Part shown: positions 61,054 to 64,000 of the stretch, piece by piece
Numbering within the stretch: the first letter of the stretch is position 1
Layout of the letters: every line of letters starts with the position of its first letter
Assembly: GCF_000025985.1 (NCBI RefSeq)
Contig: NC_003228.3
Location: forward strand, 3,968,001 to 4,032,000
Direction: 5' to 3'
Origin: Bacteroides fragilis NCTC 9343
GTDB taxonomy: Bacteria; Bacteroidota; Bacteroidia; Bacteroidales; Bacteroidaceae
DNA: 64,000 bases
Notes under the pieces: generated by a model
The model's database searches: none
What the model was told of the DNA's origin: nothing
The model's input: the letters and a program-made list of their open reading frames with translations, nothing else
Translations under genes and position numbers: made by a program

Positions 61054-62100
61054 ATGAATATGAGAAATACCATTTTTACATTTATCGGAGTAGCATTGTT
61101 GGTAGGCTTCGTCGCATGCGATGACTGGACCTCACCGGAGAAACTCGATGTAGAAAACGAAGCAGTGGGTGACCTTTACTCCAAACGCGACTCCATCAAG
61201 TGGGCCGAAGAAGAAAAAAGGCATAAAGAGAACGAAGCTGCCTACGAAAAATACCTGGAGAACCTGAGAGCTTACAAAAGCACCAAGCACCCCATTATGT
61301 TCGGGTGGTTCAATGCCTGGCAACCGGACGGAGCGGGAAAATATCCCCGCCTGTCTCTTTTGCCGGACAGCATGGATGTTGTTTCGATATGGGGAAACTG
61401 GCACTCTCTGAGCGAAGAAAAAATCAAAGAGTTGCGGAGCGTACAGGCCAAAGGAACCAAAGTCATTATCGGCTGGATTATAGAAGATATAGGCGACCAG
61501 ATAAAATGGGGACGCGACCAATGGCCCGCCGATGATACTCAAGCCATCAAAGAGTATGCGCAAGCCATCGTAGACACAATCAACAAATACGGCTACGACG
61601 GATTCGATTATGACTATGAGCCGTCATACGCATCACCGTTCAAGCCGGGCAACCATTGCGGCAATTTGACTTCTTGCTCACGCGATTATAATAAAGAGAA
61701 AGAAATCTTGTTTATGAAGACCATGCGCGAGCTGCTGGGCCCGGACAAACTGTTTCATCTGAACGGCTCTATCCACTGGCTGGACCCGCGTGCGGCACAG
61801 TATTTCGACCGTTTTGTCGTTCAATCTTACAACGGATCGGCTTCCAGTTTTGAGAGATGGACCAATGATATCCAAAACCGGTTGAATATCAAACCCGAAC
61901 AGCTCGTATTTACGGAAAGCTTTCAGAACAAGCCCGGTGCACGAAGCAGATTCCCGGGTACATACGCCGGTTACGTGGCTTCCAAACAAGGCAATGTGGG
62001 AGGAATCGGAGTCTTTCATATTAATGAAGACGCATTTGAAGACGAAGCCTATGTTAACATCAGAAAGGCCATCTCTATCATGAATCCTCCCGTAAAATAA
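61054..62100 (+). CDS. GH18 endo-beta-N-acetylglucosaminidase lipoprotein
   Basis: This 348-residue surface lipoprotein (signal peptide ending VAC, Cys22) has the glycoside hydrolase 18 signature DGFDYDYE at residues 182-189, with catalytic acid Glu189 and Asp187 assisting. Endoglycosidases of this type cut the chitobiose core of N-glycans, freeing the sugar chain from a glycoprotein. The order SusC, SusD, GH18 in one operon supports cutting at the cell surface followed by uptake. The type of N-glycan (complex or high-mannose) is inferred from the locus comparison only. Confidence 0.92.
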   Translation: MNMRNTIFTFIGVALLVGFVACDDWTSPEKLDVENEAVGDLYSKRDSIKWAEEEKRHKENEAAYEKYLENLRAYKSTKHPIMFGWFNAWQPDGAGKYPRLSLLPDSMDVVSIWGNWHSLSEEKIKELRSVQAKGTKVIIGWIIEDIGDQIKWGRDQWPADDTQAIKEYAQAIVDTINKYGYDGFDYDYEPSYASPFKPGNHCGNLTSCSRDYNKEKEILFMKTMRELLGPDKLFHLNGSIHWLDPRAAQYFDRFVVQSYNGSASSFERWTNDIQNRLNIKPEQLVFTESFQNKPGARSRFPGTYAGYVASKQGNVGGIGVFHINEDAFEDEAYVNIRKAISIMNPPVK

Positions 62101-62123
62101 TTAACCTAAAAACAGTTTGAAAC

Positions 62124-63305
62124 ATGAAATGTAACGTATCTTACAAATATCTGTTTATTGCGATCGGCATACTTTGCCCGCTCTTTTCCGCCTGTGACTA
62201 TGCCGACGGAGAAGGTTCAGGCTCGGAAAACGCAGTATACATGGAAACACCCGATAATAAAGGCATCGTCAACTTCACTTTAGAGCCCGATGGCGGAATA
62301 ACCTATCTGACACCCCGGCTGGCCAATATCAGCCAAAGCCCGGTGACTATACAAGTGGGTTATGACAAAGAGGCCTTGGATAAATACAACAAGGACAACG
62401 GGGCCTCGTATGAACCCCTTCCCCCCTCCGCTTTTAAACTGGCAGATGCAGAGGGAAACGAGCTATCCGCCTCCGAAGGCATACGGGTACCCGCCGGTGA
62501 CTTTTCAGCAAAAATAATGGTGAAAGTAGGACAACTGAATTCCAAGGATTTCCCCGACAGTAAGAAATACGCCATTCCCCTGAGCATCACGGGTGCTTCC
62601 AACTATTCGCTGATTCCCTCACAACGCAGCGCGATCTTGCTCCTGAATCGTTCCATCCTTTCGTCGGTAGCCAAAGTCAGCGGTGGAGAAGGCATCCGGA
62701 TAAAACCTGTCGGAATGCACACAAAGGCCGAATGGACCATTCAAATGAGCGCCATCTATTCCAGCCTGACCCGAAGCAACCTGACCACAGCCTATCTAAG
62801 CAACGGAACAGGAGGAGCATTCTATACCCGCATTTCATCTACTGCCGGCATACAAGTGAAAAACGGACGCGACGGGGACGACACATGGACTCAAATGCCT
62901 CTGCAAGCGGGTAAATGGCTGCATATCACCTATGTGCACAAGGATAAGAAAACGACAGTCTATGTCAACGGAAAGGTCCAGAAGGTCTTTGAGAACAGTG
63001 CCATCACCTTTGGCGAGAACAGCATGATCGTAGTCGGAAACTCCGGTTACCGTAACGACTATCTTCGCGAGATACGTTTATGGGACAAGGCGCTGACAGA
63101 GTCGGAAATCAACGATTACTTATACCTCCCGATGGACCCTGCAACCCCGCATCTCATTTCGTATCTGCCACTGAGCAAAGAGATGGAGACCAAAGACCTG
63201 AAAGCCCCCGCCGGTACGGAGAATGTAACCACGAAAGCCCGCATTGAATATGTGGAAAACGTTAAATTCCCGGCAGATGAATTAGTAATTGTAAATCAAG
63301 AATAA
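62124..63305 (+). CDS. DUF1735 and LamG-like domain lipoprotein
   Basis: This 393-residue protein has a lipobox (FSAC, Cys24), a DUF1735 domain (about 35-175, with VTIQVGYDKEALDKYNKDNG and IPLSITGASNYSLIPS) and a C-terminal LamG/concanavalin-like domain (about 190-375, LQAGKWLHITYVHKDKKTTV). Proteins of this kind in PULs are surface glycan-binding lipoproteins. It lies 23 bases after the GH18 gene and belongs to the operon. Confidence 0.88.
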   Translation: MKCNVSYKYLFIAIGILCPLFSACDYADGEGSGSENAVYMETPDNKGIVNFTLEPDGGITYLTPRLANISQSPVTIQVGYDKEALDKYNKDNGASYEPLPPSAFKLADAEGNELSASEGIRVPAGDFSAKIMVKVGQLNSKDFPDSKKYAIPLSITGASNYSLIPSQRSAILLLNRSILSSVAKVSGGEGIRIKPVGMHTKAEWTIQMSAIYSSLTRSNLTTAYLSNGTGGAFYTRISSTAGIQVKNGRDGDDTWTQMPLQAGKWLHITYVHKDKKTTVYVNGKVQKVFENSAITFGENSMIVVGNSGYRNDYLREIRLWDKALTESEINDYLYLPMDPATPHLISYLPLSKEMETKDLKAPAGTENVTTKARIEYVENVKFPADELVIVNQE

Positions 63306-63317
63306 AAGGAATTCAAA

Positions 63318-64000
63318 ATGAAAAGAAGAATAAAATCCGCCCAAAGCATTTTATGGGTTCTATTACTCATTTTGTCAGCATCGTGCAGTAAAGACGAAAT
63401 ACAGATCGTAGATCAGGATACAAGTTGGCAAATGGACAATAAGTATATCGAAGAAGATATCCGTGAGCAACTCGGCATCGATCCGTTCACAGATCTGGTG
63501 TACCTGGGATATTACGGCAATCCTTATACACAGTTGGAGGCAATCAACGACCTGGTAAATACCACACTGGTGGGAAAGAACGAACTTTCGTTCAAAGTAA
63601 AAGTGACGAAGCCTTACAAAGAAGATATCAAAGTCAATCTTATGAAAGAAGACAAACTGGTAACCGATTTTCCAGAGATGGCGGAGGGAATACCTCTTTT
63701 TCCGAGCGAAAACTGCACCTTTGAAGGCGGTGTGCTGAAAGCCGGCGAACTGGAAACAACGGTGAAACTGACCCTCAAGGATGTTGAGAAGTTAAACAAC
63801 CTATCGGGTTATGTGATGGCCATAAAGCTGACGATGGAAGGATCGCATGAACATTTGGCCATCGCCCGAACCCGCTCGTCATACTTTGTGAAACTAAATC
63901 TTTCTATACGCCTGGACAATATCGATTCAAGCAATAAAAAGATCGAAGGAAAAGGATTCAACAAAGAAATCAGTTTTAAATCGGACATACGCCCGGATAA
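63318..64000 (+). CDS. DUF1735 domain lipoprotein, 3' end cut by the window
   Basis: The frame begins MKRRIKSAQSILWVLLLILS and has a lipobox ending in ASC (Cys23). The 227 residues visible include a DUF1735-like domain (about 70-185, LSFKVKVTKPYKEDI and VMAIKLTMEGSHEH). It is a further surface glycan-binding lipoprotein of the operon, 12 bases after the previous gene. The C-terminal part lies beyond base 64000. Confidence 0.85.
   Translation, partial: MKRRIKSAQSILWVLLLILSASCSKDEIQIVDQDTSWQMDNKYIEEDIREQLGIDPFTDLVYLGYYGNPYTQLEAINDLVNTTLVGKNELSFKVKVTKPYKEDIKVNLMKEDKLVTDFPEMAEGIPLFPSENCTFEGGVLKAGELETTVKLTLKDVEKLNNLSGYVMAIKLTMEGSHEHLAIARTRSSYFVKLNLSIRLDNIDSSNKKIEGKGFNKEISFKSDIRPD

Noticed and set aside
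1..64000. CRISPR array, insertion sequence, prophage or integrase
   Set aside because: No spaced direct repeats of CRISPR type, no transposase and no phage or integrase motif was found on either strand.

Overview
The window is chromosomal DNA of a Bacteroides-type bacterium, most likely Bacteroides fragilis or a close relative. The reasons are the moderate GC content, many upstream boxes of the Bacteroides type (TTTG about 20 bases before TAnnTTTG), a SusC/SusD-type polysaccharide utilisation locus (PUL), a histone H1-like small gene, and a PUL at the right end whose gene order matches the N-glycan harvesting (don) locus described in B. fragilis. No insertion sequence, phage, integrase or CRISPR array was found. 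The species call is an inference from gene content.

Left part (1-9500): the 3' end of a fimbrillin-like surface protein meets a PAS/histidine-kinase-like gene that has lost its phosphate-accepting histidine and its ATPase domain. A copper/silver-type CusB-CusC-CusA efflux operon follows on the minus strand. It is preceded by a small Cys-rich HYC_CC_PP protein and an intergenic region rich in hairpins. A 127-base element with inverted ends lies between the kinase-like gene and the cus genes.

Middle left (9600-23500): a lytic transglycosylase, a voltage-gated-type potassium channel with a zinc ribbon tail, a 1957-residue DUF4011/helicase/nuclease protein that looks like a single-gene defence protein, a small DUF2809 membrane protein, MgtC, a three-gene operon (WYL regulator, radical SAM, DUF4130) for nucleic acid repair or modification, MsrAB and a histone H1-like gene.

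Middle (23500-38500): an AlbA_2 protein, an amino acid:sodium symporter, a conserved unknown, a KamA-family radical SAM protein, a nucleobase uptake pair (NCS2 permease and Tsx-like DUF5020 protein), a DNA glycosylase, an ArsC/Spx-like protein and tRNA-Trp. Next comes a five-gene minus-strand operon of phospholipid enzymes (CDP-alcohol transferase, CdsA, PlsC) with an ECF sigma factor and an inner-membrane TonB/anti-sigma-like protein. A VWA lipoprotein-like gene and a PepSY-like gene with a near-perfect sigma-54 promoter follow.

Middle right (38600-53700): pyridoxamine kinase, the LutABC lactate oxidation operon, QueE/QueD, a nucleosidase, a membrane acyltransferase, a second PepSY-like protein, CutC, RNase Y with ZapA and a coiled-coil partner, malic enzyme/phosphotransacetylase with a small coupled membrane protein, and glutamate dehydrogenase.

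Right end (54300-64000): an N-glycan PUL made of ECF sigma factor, FecR anti-sigma factor, SusC with an STN signalling domain, SusD, a GH18 endo-beta-N-acetylglucosaminidase and two DUF1735 lipoproteins, the last cut by the window end. Between the anti-sigma gene and susC the minus strand carries a perfect intrinsic terminator preceded by room for an 80-90 base RNA antisense to the susC leader, which fits a DonS-like cis-antisense repressor.
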